From Flavobacteriales bacterium (GTDB lineage: Bacteria > Bacteroidota > Bacteroidia > Flavobacteriales_D > Crocinitomicaceae): DNA of 57,178 bases. Location: assembly GCA_947488235.1 (NCBI GenBank), contig CANLAQ010000012.1:1-57178 (forward strand). Direction: 5' to 3'. Positions 16,327-24,614 of the stretch are shown here, piece after piece (within the stretch, counting starts at the first letter, position 1; each line of letters opens with the position of its first letter). The position numbers were made by a program, and so were the translations under genes. Below the pieces are notes generated by a model. It searched no databases. It was not told the DNA's origin and was given only the letters and a program-made list of their open reading frames with translations.

Positions 16327-16836
16327 ATGGATATTGTAATAATCATCATTGGATTTATTTTGGTACTAATAGGTTTGGTAGGCGTATTTGTCCCAGTACT
16401 TCCAGGTCCACCATTATCCTGGCTTGGAGTATGGATGCTTTTTTGGACCGAAGCAATTTCCCTGGACTTTTTAGGCTACTTCCTTCTTTTTTATACCTTA
16501 GCCCTCGCTTTAATTAGTCTAATCTTGGAATATTTAATTCCCGCATTAGGGGCCAAATATTTAAAAGGGACTAAATATGGGATTTGGGGAAACTACATCG
16601 GCTTAATTGTCGGATTATTCACACCTGTTCCTTTCGGATTTCTATTATTTTCATTTATTGGCGCCTTAGCTGGCGAACTCATTTATGATCACAAAGATTT
16701 TAAACGCGCCATATCCGCGGCCATTGGTACCTTAATTGGTTTTTTGGTTTCAGTTCTTTTAAATACTGGAATTGCACTGATAATGCTCGGTGTATTTATT
16801 TATTTCGTGATTGCGAATTGGTCGGCAATTTTCTAA
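16327..16836 (+). CDS. DUF456 membrane protein
   Basis: A 169-residue hydrophobic protein with four or more membrane helices. It carries the DUF456 pattern: a Gly-rich first helix (GFILVLIGLVGVFVPVLPGPPLSWLG), then a second Gly-rich block (GTKYGIWGNYIGLIVG), the PVPFG turn, GALAGELI, and a closing helix pair. Family function is not established. It is 20 bp downstream of the oxidoreductase gene. Its stop codon abuts the yaaA stop on the other strand, with no terminator hairpin between them. Confidence 0.82.
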   Translation: MDIVIIIIGFILVLIGLVGVFVPVLPGPPLSWLGVWMLFWTEAISLDFLGYFLLFYTLALALISLILEYLIPALGAKYLKGTKYGIWGNYIGLIVGLFTPVPFGFLLFSFIGALAGELIYDHKDFKRAISAAIGTLIGFLVSVLLNTGIALIMLGVFIYFVIANWSAIF

Positions 16837-17595
16837 TCAACGCACAAAAACCCATTCCTCTTTGGTAGAATCCTGAGCACTGTAGGAATAATTATCTATG
16901 TGATAATCAAAAAGTTCCTCTGCCTCCAATAGATTATTCTGAATGATATAGCGTGCCATTTTACCTCTTGCATTTTTTGCATACATCATTACTACCTTTA
17001 ATCCATTATTTGTTTTTTCCTTAAATACTGGGGTGACAACTCTAGATTTTAAAGACTTAAGCTGCAGCACCTTTGCATATTCCGTTGAAGCTAAATTAAT
17101 TAATGTTCCGGGTACCTTATCGATTACTTTATTAAGCTTTTTGTCCCAAAAATCATACAAATTTGTGGCGGTTTTACTACATGGAAACTTTGTTTTCATT
17201 TCTAAGCGATAGGGAGCTATTAAATCCATTGGTTTTATTAATCCATACAATCCAGATAAAATAAATATTTGCGCATTGGCACGCTCTAATTCCTCTAGCG
17301 ATAAAGAACTGAACTCTAATCCACGGTATACTTCACCTGCAAACAAAGTGTGTGCCGCTTGCAATTGGAAAGGACCTGTTCCTAAATGATTTTTCTTAAA
17401 ACTTTTATTCCATAAAAAACCTTCTTTTGCTAAATTTTCCGAAATCCCCATAAGAGCTTGTAATTCCAAAATACTTTGCTTTTTTATTTGACTATTTAAA
17501 GATAAAGCCTCTTTGTAAAAAATTGGTATTGAACCTTTTAAACGCTCAGTAGGGTTAATTGTCAAACTTTTTGCTGGAGATAATATGATTTTCAT
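16837..17595 (-). CDS. yaaA: Peroxide stress protein YaaA (UPF0246/DUF328)
   Basis: A 252-residue cytoplasmic protein. The family lowers free intracellular iron and limits peroxide damage in E. coli. The N-terminal signature MKIILSPAKSL, the segment FSSLSLEELERANAQIFILSGLYGLIKPMDLIAPYRLEMKTK in the middle (LSGLYG and PYRLEMKTK are diagnostic), and the Lys-rich VMMYAKNARGKMARY region match YaaA well, and length is normal. It converges on the DUF456 gene with no gap between stop codons. The start at 17595 gives the conserved N-terminus directly. Confidence 0.95.
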   Translation of the reverse strand: MKIILSPAKSLTINPTERLKGSIPIFYKEALSLNSQIKKQSILELQALMGISENLAKEGFLWNKSFKKNHLGTGPFQLQAAHTLFAGEVYRGLEFSSLSLEELERANAQIFILSGLYGLIKPMDLIAPYRLEMKTKFPCSKTATNLYDFWDKKLNKVIDKVPGTLINLASTEYAKVLQLKSLKSRVVTPVFKEKTNNGLKVVMMYAKNARGKMARYIIQNNLLEAEELFDYHIDNYSYSAQDSTKEEWVFVR

Positions 17596-17715
17596 AAGAT
17601 TGAACTTATTTAGTTTGTATATGTTTTTAATATTCTATTTAAAAAATATGTTAAAAAAAAGTGAAGAATTGAATAATAATTTAACTAAATTTAGCTGTAA
17701 AATTAAAATTAAACT

Positions 17716-20700
17716 ATGAATAAAAAACTACTTATTTTCTTTGTACTTATAATAGTTTCAAAGACATCATTTACTCAGACTTCTACTTTTTACGGCAATT
17801 TCTCTCCTACAGTGAGTCATTTAGTACCTGCAAAGGAATCAGAAGTATTCCCTAAAACAGTTGTGATTAAGCCTAATTTTAAAGGACGAGATGATAATCC
17901 AGTGGTTCAAAATCCAAGTCATAACATTGATTGGTTGTGGCAGCAACACCAAAATATGGAAAAATCGACAAGTGCGACAATCCTATGGAATTCAACCGGT
18001 TTAGGTCAGAATATTTCTCCTCCAGATCCTACAGTGGATGCGGACAGTTCGGTTGTGATTATGTCAGCCAATGGAAACGGCGGAAGTGTTTATCGTATTT
18101 TTAATAAATCTACAGGCGCAACAGTAGCCAGTTCTTTGTCGATGCAGACTCTTGGTGGCCCAGCTGGAGCTGGAGATCCAATTGTATTGTATTACAAACC
18201 AGCAAGAAAATGGTTTTTGATGGAATTTTCAAGTTCGGGAAATAAATTAATAGTGCATGTTTCTCAAACCAACAATCCTCAAGGAGCATATAATACCTAT
18301 CAATTTACTTGTCCTGCTTTTCCAGATTACCCAAAATGGAGTTTCTCTCAAAGTTCTGATGCTTTCTTAGTTTCTACCAATGAAGGTGGTCCACCGAAAG
18401 TTTACGCTATGAAATTAAGTAGCTTATTAACAGGTGCTACTTCACCTTTCATAAGTGTTCCAATTGGATATTCCTTAAATGGCTTTGGTTTTCAATCTAT
18501 TACTCCCGTTGATCTTGAAGGAGATCTAGCTGCACCAACAGGTATGAAACCTTTATTTGTAAGACACCGCGATGATGAGAGACACTCTAATGGAACACCT
18601 GACAGTGGAACAAATGACTGGATTGAATTATGGGAAATGACCATCAATTGGACCAATAGCACTGCAACGGTAGCAAAAACTCAAGATATTGCTATTGGTG
18701 AAATAGACTCAGATTTATGCGGACTGACAAGTTTCAACTGTATTCCACAACCAGGAACAACGGTAAAATTAGATCCACTTAGAGAAACAGTAATGTACAA
18801 GGCACCCATGCGTGTTTTTTCTGATCATCAAGCGATGGTACTTTGTCTTTCTACTGATGTAAGTGGTGCCAACCGCGCAGGTGTAAGATGGGTAGAAATT
18901 AGAAGAGCAAGCGGAAGTTTAGGTTCGTGGACTTTATATCAAGAAGGAACCTATGCTCCAGGAGCGACATTAAATCGATGGATGCCAGCCATTAATATTG
19001 ATAAATTTGGAAATATCATTATGGCTTACTCTACTTCAAGCGGAACAACGGGTGAATTTCCTTCTATTAAGATGACAGGAAGAAAACCATGTGATCCACT
19101 TGGACAAATGACCATGACAGAGACTGTTGTTAAAGCAGGCACCACTGTCAAAACTTCAGATACAAGATGGGGAGATTATCACCACATGTCCATTGATGAT
19201 TTTGATGGCGAAACATTCTATTATACAGGTGTTTATCATAGTTCTGCAACTAAAACTTGCGTCGCAGCAATTAAAATGAATCCAGATGCAACCGATGCTT
19301 CCATTGCGAATGTATTCCAAGTGAACCCCGGAACAATTTGTGGTTCAACGGTTCAATTGGGCGTTATTATCGAAAATCGTGGCAGTAATGCCATTACTTC
19401 TGGAAGTTTCACTTGGCAAGTTGGCACTGGAACCACAACCTCTGTAAATTATACTTCAAGTCAAATGAATGGAGTTGGAACTACCGATACTATTTTTGTA
19501 ACCGTTTCGGGAATACTAACGGGAAGCAATACAGTTAACTTTACTTCTACAGGCGTTAACGGAACAAGTCCAGATGAAAATATTTGTAATGACTTAATGA
19601 CTATAACAGTAACAGCAGGTGCAGGATTAATCACAGTTAATAATACTTTGACAGCACCTAGTTGCACTGGAAATAATGGGCAAATTAATTTAACGGTAAC
19701 CGGTGGTTCATCACCCTATACTTACAGTTTAAATAGTGGCGCGAATCAAACTACTGGATTATTTACAGGATTAGCGGCAGGAACCTACAACTATTCTGTA
19801 ACAGATAATACAGGATGTGCAGGAACGGGAATTATTCAATTAAATCCAGCTACGAGTATTTCAGTAACTAGTAATCAAACAGCAGAGGTACTTTGTAATG
19901 GTCAACAAAATGGTGCTTTCAGTATCAGTGCAACGGGTGGACAAAGCAGCTATACCTACTCGCTTGATGGCACTAATTATCAAACTACTAATGGATTTAC
20001 AGGATTAGGTGCGGGAACTTATACGCTATACGCAAAGGACGCCAATGGTTGCATAGGAACTAGCTCTTATACCATACTTGAGCCAAGTGTTTTAACTGCG
20101 AATGCATCCCCTACTGCAATTACATGTTTCGGAGCAGACAATGGAATGATTACCGTTCTTGCCAATGGAGGAACTCCTTCCTATACTTACAGTATCGATG
20201 GTTCAGTATTTACAACTGGAAATATTATTCAAAATCTTGCTCCTGGAAACTATACAGTTTCAGTAAAAGATGCTAATGGATGTACTACAACTTATGCAAC
20301 AACCATTACAGAACCTTCTCAAGTTAGTTTAACTGGTGTCTCTACTCCTGCTTCATGGAATAATGGAACGATAACAGTAACAGGTGCTGGAGGATTAAGT
20401 CCTTATACTTATAGTATTGATGGAATTAATTATTATTCAGGATCTTTATTTTCTAGTTTATTTGCAGGTAATTATACCTGTTATGTAAAAGATAATAATG
20501 GTTGTATTACTTCCGTAGTTGTTGTTGTTGAAGCAATTCAAGGATTAGAAGAAAACCAAGGCAATGGAATCCAAGTAAGTGTTTTGTATCCTAATCCTAA
20601 TAATGGTACTTTTAACTTAGAAGTAAATGGCATCATTGGAGATGAAATTGAATGTAAGTTATTCAACATGCAAGGGCAACTCGTTTCCAATTTTAAATTA

Positions 20701-20823
20701 GGAGCTCAAAATGGATCCACAAAAAACACCATTGAAATGAGTGAAAAATTGGCTGCAGGTGCTTATTATCTAGGCGTTTACAACGACAAAAGAGCTTGTG
20801 TTGTTAAGTTTATAAAAGAATAA
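17716..20823 (+). CDS. Secreted SprB-repeat protein with T9SS type A sorting domain
   Basis: A surface or secreted protein of 1035 residues exported through Sec and then the type IX system. The signal peptide is residues about 1-21 (LLIFFVLIIVSKTSFTQ). Residues about 70-525 form a large beta-rich domain (NIDWLWQQHQNMEKS, LWNSTGLGQNISPPDPT) that looks like a propeller-type exo-domain but has no catalytic motif I recognise. Residues about 540-640 resemble a CARDB-like beta sandwich. Four SprB repeats follow (about 645-940), each with SPYTYS(L/I)(N/D)G, an AG(T/N)Y turn and D(A/N)xGC. The T9SS type A domain is about 955-1035 (VLYPNPNNGTFNLEV ... FIKE). A strong intrinsic terminator lies directly downstream, so it is probably monocistronic. 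Confidence 0.88.
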   Translation: MNKKLLIFFVLIIVSKTSFTQTSTFYGNFSPTVSHLVPAKESEVFPKTVVIKPNFKGRDDNPVVQNPSHNIDWLWQQHQNMEKSTSATILWNSTGLGQNISPPDPTVDADSSVVIMSANGNGGSVYRIFNKSTGATVASSLSMQTLGGPAGAGDPIVLYYKPARKWFLMEFSSSGNKLIVHVSQTNNPQGAYNTYQFTCPAFPDYPKWSFSQSSDAFLVSTNEGGPPKVYAMKLSSLLTGATSPFISVPIGYSLNGFGFQSITPVDLEGDLAAPTGMKPLFVRHRDDERHSNGTPDSGTNDWIELWEMTINWTNSTATVAKTQDIAIGEIDSDLCGLTSFNCIPQPGTTVKLDPLRETVMYKAPMRVFSDHQAMVLCLSTDVSGANRAGVRWVEIRRASGSLGSWTLYQEGTYAPGATLNRWMPAINIDKFGNIIMAYSTSSGTTGEFPSIKMTGRKPCDPLGQMTMTETVVKAGTTVKTSDTRWGDYHHMSIDDFDGETFYYTGVYHSSATKTCVAAIKMNPDATDASIANVFQVNPGTICGSTVQLGVIIENRGSNAITSGSFTWQVGTGTTTSVNYTSSQMNGVGTTDTIFVTVSGILTGSNTVNFTSTGVNGTSPDENICNDLMTITVTAGAGLITVNNTLTAPSCTGNNGQINLTVTGGSSPYTYSLNSGANQTTGLFTGLAAGTYNYSVTDNTGCAGTGIIQLNPATSISVTSNQTAEVLCNGQQNGAFSISATGGQSSYTYSLDGTNYQTTNGFTGLGAGTYTLYAKDANGCIGTSSYTILEPSVLTANASPTAITCFGADNGMITVLANGGTPSYTYSIDGSVFTTGNIIQNLAPGNYTVSVKDANGCTTTYATTITEPSQVSLTGVSTPASWNNGTITVTGAGGLSPYTYSIDGINYYSGSLFSSLFAGNYTCYVKDNNGCITSVVVVVEAIQGLEENQGNGIQVSVLYPNPNNGTFNLEVNGIIGDEIECKLFNMQGQLVSNFKLGAQNGSTKNTIEMSEKLAAGAYYLGVYNDKRACVVKFIKE

Positions 20824-20841
20824 TATTTATCATTTATCATT

Positions 20842-20868
20842 AAAAGCACCTTAGGGTGCTTTTTTTTT
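20842..20868 (+). terminator. Intrinsic terminator after the SprB-repeat gene
   Basis: The stem AAAAGCACC / GGTGCTTTT has a TTAG loop (20851-20854) and is followed by a T-run. The flanking A and T tracts make it partly bidirectional. Confidence 0.88.
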
Positions 20869-20898
20869 GCGCTACAAATAGTATAAAATGTACTTTCG
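20866..20898 (+). promoter_or_regulatory. Candidate promoter of the oligopeptidase gene
   Basis: TTTG (20866-20869), a 21-nt spacer and TACTTTCG (20891-20898; one mismatch to TAnnTTTG) lie 17 nt ahead of the ATG at 20915. The -33 element overlaps the upstream terminator's T-tract. Confidence 0.4.
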
Positions 20899-20914
20899 TT
20901 AAAAAAAAAATCCA

Positions 20915-22624
20915 ATGAAGATTCAAAAAAATCCAAGAACCTATATTTCATCTGAATTAAATATTACCTCTTTTGAAGAAATACTTCCCTACTTAGAGGA
21001 ACTTTCTACTAGAGAAATAAATTCTAAAGAAGCATTCTTAACCTGGTTGTCAGATAAAAGTGAATTGGATGCAGTGCTAGAAGAAGATCAAGCATGGCGG
21101 TATATAAAAATGTCTATTGACACAAAGAATAAAGCACACGCTGATTCCTATAATTTTTTTGTGACAGAAATCCAACCAAAACTAGCCCCTTTTGACGATC
21201 TATTAAATAAAAAACTAAGTGAAAGCTCTTATAAAAAAAATCTAGAAAATGAGGAGGCTTATAAAATTTACTTCAGAGCAATTGATGTACAACTTCGACT
21301 ATTCAAAGAAGAAAATATAGCATTGGAAGCTGAATTAAGTGAAGAGGCTCAAAAATACGGCTCCATTGCTGCCGCACAAACCATCCAACATGATGGAAAA
21401 ACCTTAACCATGCAACAAGCAGCTCAATTCTTGAAAGATCAAGATCAAGCATTGAGAAAAACTATTTTTGTTTCCATGGCAGAACGAAGAAATTTAGACC
21501 AAGAATCCTTAGATGATTTATTCACCTCATTAATTCAAAAAAGACATCAATTAGCGCTTAATGCTGGATTTGAAAATTACAGCACTTATAAATTCAGTGA
21601 ATTAGGAAGATTTGATTACACCAAAAAAGACTGCTTAGACTTTCACGAAGCTATTAAAACATTAATTGTTCCAATAGTAAAACAAATTCAAAAGAAGAAA
21701 CTTGACCTATTTAAAAAAGAGAAATTCAAACCTTGGGATTTGGAAGTAGATCCACTTGGGAAAGCAGCATTAAGTCCTTTTAAAAGTGGAAAAGAAATGC
21801 TAGATGGAACTGTTGCTGTGTTTGACAAAATAGATCCTTATTTTGGTTCTTGCTTAAGAACAATGGAAGCGATGGGTCATTTGGATTTAGAATCAAAAGA
21901 AGGTAAAGCTCCAGGAGGCTATAATTACCCATTATATGAAATTGGTGTTCCTTTTATTTTCATGAATGCAGTAGGAGCTCAAAGAGACTTAGTAACCATG
22001 GTTCATGAGGGAGGACATGCCGTTCACTCCTTTTTAAGTAGAGATTTAAAACTTACAAGTTTCAAAAATGTTCCTTCCGAAGTGGCTGAATTAGCTTCCA
22101 TGTCAATGGAATTACTTTCCATGAACTATTGGGACACCTTTTACGGTAATACCGAAGAGTTAAATCGCGCGAAAAGAGAACAATTAGAAGGAATATTAAA
22201 AATTCTACCTTGGATTGCACAGATTGATGCCTTTCAACATTGGGTTTATGAAAACATAGAGCATACGAAGGATGAAAGAAAAGCTTACTGGTTACAACTT
22301 TCTTCAGACTATGGGACAGGTTTGACAGATTGGACAGGATATGAAGATCAAGTAGCTTACTCTTGGCAGCGGCAATTACACTTATTTGAAGTTCCTTTCT
22401 ACTATATTGAATACGGTATTGCCCAGTTAGGCGCACTAGGGATATGGAAAAATAGCAAATCCAATTTCCAAGAAACTATTACTAATTATAAAGAAGCATT
22501 AAGCCTTGGCTATACTACCTCTATTCCTAATATATATGCTATTGCAAATATAAAATTTGACTTCTCCTCCCATTACTTAAAGGAATTGGTTGATTTTGTA
22601 CAGGAAGAATTAGGAAAAATTTAA
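20915..22624 (+). CDS. pepF: M3-family oligoendopeptidase F
   Basis: A cytoplasmic zinc metallopeptidase of 569 residues that cleaves short peptides. The M3 active site is MVHEGGHAVHSF, with the HExxH motif as HEGGH near residues 363-367 and the third ligand in the downstream EVAELASMSMELL segment (glutamate about 25 residues later), as expected for the family. The N-terminal helical region shows the PepF-type arrangement, and there is no signal peptide. Many Flavobacteria have a homologue of this length. It is flanked by a terminator upstream and a tRNA gene downstream and is likely transcribed alone from its own promoter. Confidence 0.93.
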   Translation: MKIQKNPRTYISSELNITSFEEILPYLEELSTREINSKEAFLTWLSDKSELDAVLEEDQAWRYIKMSIDTKNKAHADSYNFFVTEIQPKLAPFDDLLNKKLSESSYKKNLENEEAYKIYFRAIDVQLRLFKEENIALEAELSEEAQKYGSIAAAQTIQHDGKTLTMQQAAQFLKDQDQALRKTIFVSMAERRNLDQESLDDLFTSLIQKRHQLALNAGFENYSTYKFSELGRFDYTKKDCLDFHEAIKTLIVPIVKQIQKKKLDLFKKEKFKPWDLEVDPLGKAALSPFKSGKEMLDGTVAVFDKIDPYFGSCLRTMEAMGHLDLESKEGKAPGGYNYPLYEIGVPFIFMNAVGAQRDLVTMVHEGGHAVHSFLSRDLKLTSFKNVPSEVAELASMSMELLSMNYWDTFYGNTEELNRAKREQLEGILKILPWIAQIDAFQHWVYENIEHTKDERKAYWLQLSSDYGTGLTDWTGYEDQVAYSWQRQLHLFEVPFYYIEYGIAQLGALGIWKNSKSNFQETITNYKEALSLGYTTSIPNIYAIANIKFDFSSHYLKELVDFVQEELGKI

Positions 22625-22654
22625 GATAAGCATAGTCAATTTTAAAATTCTATT

Positions 22655-22662
22655 TATATTTG
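22655..22662 (+). promoter_or_regulatory. -7 box of the tRNA gene
   Basis: TATATTTG matches TAnnTTTG and lies 16 nt ahead of the mature tRNA 5' end. No -33 TTG is visible at the usual spacing. Confidence 0.55.
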
Positions 22663-22678
22663 CACCCTTCAATACAAT

Positions 22679-22752
22679 GGCGAGGTAGCTCAGTTGGTTA
22701 GAGCGCAGGATTCATAACCCTGAGGCCGAGAGTTCAAATCTCTCTCTCGCTA
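22679..22752 (+). tRNA. tRNA-Met (CAT anticodon)
   Basis: A 74-nt cloverleaf can be folded by eye: acceptor 22679-22685 with 22745-22751 (G-T pairs at both ends), D stem GCTC/GAGC, anticodon loop TTCATAA with CAT at 22713-22715, and T stem GAGAG/CTCTC with loop TTCAAAT. The discriminator is A22752 and CCA is not encoded. The fifth anticodon-stem pair is an A-C mismatch (22710/22718). It looks like elongator tRNA-Met, but a CAT tRNA modified to read Ile AUA cannot be excluded by eye. Confidence 0.93.
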
Positions 22753-22765
22753 CAAAAGGTCAGCA

Positions 22766-22819
22766 TTCAAATCTCTCTCCCCAGATGAGTCTGCGACTAT
22801 CAGGATAAACGCTACAAAA
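22766..22819 (+). repeat. Decayed copy of the tRNA 3' end
   Basis: TTCAAATCTCTCTC (22766-22779) repeats 22733-22746 of the tRNA exactly. CGCTACAAAA (22810-22819) repeats 22748-22757. In the copy the two blocks are separated by 30 nt of unrelated sequence instead of 1 nt. No second complete cloverleaf can be drawn. It may be a remnant of a tandem tRNA or of a 3'-end duplication left by integration. Confidence 0.55.
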
Positions 22820-22821
22820 AA

Positions 22822-22852
22822 AAGGAAGTGAAATGTCACTTCCTTTTTTTTT
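22822..22852 (+). terminator. Intrinsic terminator of the tRNA transcript
   Basis: The perfect 8-bp stem GGAAGTGA / TCACTTCC has a 4-nt loop (22832-22835), is extended by A and T tracts and ends in a T-run. Confidence 0.92.
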
Positions 22853-22869
22853 AAATAATAAACAATTGT

Positions 22870-24024
22870 ATGATAAAATTTCTTTTTTCAATTACAATTT
22901 CCATCACTTCCTTTATTTCCTTTAGCCAAAATTTAAATTTACTATCATTTGGCTCAGACAATGCATTAGATATAATGACATGGAATTTGGAAACATTTCC
23001 AAAGGCAGGTCAAAATACCATGGATTCAATTTCAAAAATAGTTTTGGCGCTTGACATGGATGTGATTGCAGTTCAAGAAATAGACGACACCAGCGCCTTT
23101 TCTAATATGATGTTAGGGATCAATGGATATGATGGTTTTGCAAGATTAAATTATTTGGTAGGATTAGGGTTTATCTACAAAACTGCAACTGTTCAAATTA
23201 ATGACCTGTATGAAATATATACTGCTCCTCAATATTGGAATAATTTCCCTCGGGCACCCATTGTAATGGATATGAACTTTATGAATCAGCGTTACATATT
23301 GATTGTAAATCATTTAAAATGCTGTGGAGATGGAATAATTGACTTAGGTAATACCAATGACGAAGAAAACAGAAGATTGGAAGCAATGAATCTTTTAAAG
23401 AATTATATTGATTTGCATTTTTCAAATGTAAAAACAATCTTATTAGGTGATTTAAACGATGAAATTACAGATCCATTGAATACAAATGTTTTTAGTCAAA
23501 TTATTAATGATCCTGCTCATTACAGTTTTGCAGACTCCTCTATTGCTTATGGCACAGCTGCAAATTGGTCCTACCCTACTTGGCCATCTCACTTAGACCA
23601 CTTGATTGTAAGCGATGAACTTTTTTACGACTTAAATCACGGCGGGTCATTTGTTCAGACACTTAAGCCAGAACAATATATCTCGAATGGTTGGCCATCT
23701 TATGAATTGCTTATTTCTGATCATAGACCAGTGGCCATGAAAATATTTCCAACAGAAGTATTACAGACAAACGAAATTACCTTTCCGGAAACAAGTTTGG
23801 CAATTTTTCCAAATCCAAGCAACGGAAAGGTAAGCTTTATTTGTTCTTGCATGGAACCTAATTTGAATTTGTCGATTTATACAAGCAATGGACAATTGGT
23901 TTTTTCAGAACAGATGAGTTCAAATACAATTTGGAATACTGAAAATGTAAAACCTGGAGTATATTTTGTAACGCTATATGGGAATAATGAAATTATTGAG
24001 CGTAAAAAGCTCCTGCTTTTTTAG
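22870..24024 (+). CDS. Secreted endonuclease/exonuclease/phosphatase-family enzyme with T9SS domain
   Basis: A 384-residue secreted phosphodiesterase, possibly an extracellular DNase or phosphatase. The signal peptide is residues about 1-19 (FLFSITISITSFISFSQ). The EEP fold shows its full motif set: MTWNLE, QEID, VNHLKCC, GDLND, SHLDHLIVS and SDHRP, supplying the Asn, Glu, His, Asp/Asn and Asp-His catalytic residues. The C-terminal 80 residues are a T9SS type A sorting domain (IFPNPSNGKVSF ... LKPGVY-like KPGVYFVTLYG ... KKLLLF). Substrate is inferred from the family; nutrient scavenging from nucleic acids or sugar phosphates is plausible. The gene stands alone after the tRNA terminator. Confidence 0.87.
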   Translation: MIKFLFSITISITSFISFSQNLNLLSFGSDNALDIMTWNLETFPKAGQNTMDSISKIVLALDMDVIAVQEIDDTSAFSNMMLGINGYDGFARLNYLVGLGFIYKTATVQINDLYEIYTAPQYWNNFPRAPIVMDMNFMNQRYILIVNHLKCCGDGIIDLGNTNDEENRRLEAMNLLKNYIDLHFSNVKTILLGDLNDEITDPLNTNVFSQIINDPAHYSFADSSIAYGTAANWSYPTWPSHLDHLIVSDELFYDLNHGGSFVQTLKPEQYISNGWPSYELLISDHRPVAMKIFPTEVLQTNEITFPETSLAIFPNPSNGKVSFICSCMEPNLNLSIYTSNGQLVFSEQMSSNTIWNTENVKPGVYFVTLYGNNEIIERKKLLLF

Positions 24025-24291
24025 GATAAGAATTGTAGTAAGAAAATAAATATTAAAGACTTTTCATATTTTATTCGCGGAAATCTCGACGCATCAAATA
24101 AGAAAACATCAATTCTCGACATTTATTCCTCTCAAAACCCTTGTTAAATATAGGATTTAAGGGTACTTTATTAACAAAAAGGCCTATTTTTCAACATTTT
24201 CATACTTTTTTTTCTTAAAACCTAATGTTGACAAGGATATTCAGATATATTTGTCAAGGTAAATAATTATTAACTATTTAAAACAATTACT
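24025..24291. other. Intergenic region upstream of the HU gene
   Basis: A 267-bp AT-rich gap. I see two TCTCGAC blocks (near 24085 and 24115) with little shared flank and no hairpin terminator. The HU promoter -7 box lies near its end. Nothing else could be supported. Confidence 0.5.
24246..24253 (+). promoter_or_regulatory. -7 box of the HU gene
   Basis: TATATTTG matches TAnnTTTG and predicts a leader of about 35 nt. The closest TTG (24228-24230) is 15 nt upstream, shorter than the usual spacer. Confidence 0.55.
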
Positions 24292-24564
24292 ATGAACAAA
24301 GCAGAATTAATTGATGCGATGGCAAATGGATCAGGATTGACCAAAGCTGACGCGAAAAAAGCATTAGATGCATTTGTAGATGCTACAACTGGAGCATTGA
24401 AGGCAGGAGACCGTATTTCTTTAGTAGGATTTGGTTCTTTCTCTATTTCAGCTCGTGCAGCTAGAAATGGTCGTAACCCAAAGACAGGTGCAGTTATCAA
24501 AATTGCAGCTAAAAAAGCGGTTCGTTTCAAAGCTGGTGTTGAACTATCTTCGAAAGTAAACTAA
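24292..24564 (+). CDS. hup: HU-family nucleoid protein
   Basis: A 90-residue DNA-bending histone-like protein. It has the HU helical N-terminus (MNKAELIDAMANGSGLTKADAKKALDAF), the VGFGSFSI beta turn, and the DNA-inserting arm with the GRNPKTG motif and the usual KAVRFKAG end. Full length and motif order are canonical. It acts on the nucleoid as a homodimer. Neighbours are unrelated, and it has its own -7 box upstream and a terminator immediately downstream, which suits a highly expressed single gene. Confidence 0.97.
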   Translation: MNKAELIDAMANGSGLTKADAKKALDAFVDATTGALKAGDRISLVGFGSFSISARAARNGRNPKTGAVIKIAAKKAVRFKAGVELSSKVN

Positions 24565-24581
24565 GAAACTTTTTAGTTTTG

Positions 24582-24614
24582 AAAAAGGGTTTAGATTTCT
24601 AAACCCTTTTTTTT
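24582..24614. terminator. Bidirectional terminator between HU and the Kazal-like gene
   Basis: The stem GGGTTTAG (24587-24594) / CTAAACCC (24599-24606) has loop ATTT, with A-tract and T-tract flanks on both sides. It serves HU (+) and the convergent Kazal-like gene (-), whose stop lies at its edge. Confidence 0.9.

Noticed and set aside
22062..22436. 124-codon open frame on the minus strand inside pepF
   Set aside because: It has no family resemblance or start context and lies fully antisense to a strongly conserved peptidase.
24085..24121. Repeated TCTCGAC blocks upstream of HU as a regulatory repeat
   Set aside because: Only 7 nt are shared and there is no symmetry or further copy, so chance is likely.
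24228..24251. Sigma-70-style -35 (TTGACA) upstream of HU
   Set aside because: TTGACA is present, but the spacing to any -10-like hexamer is only about 12 nt. The TAnnTTTG box better fits this phylum.
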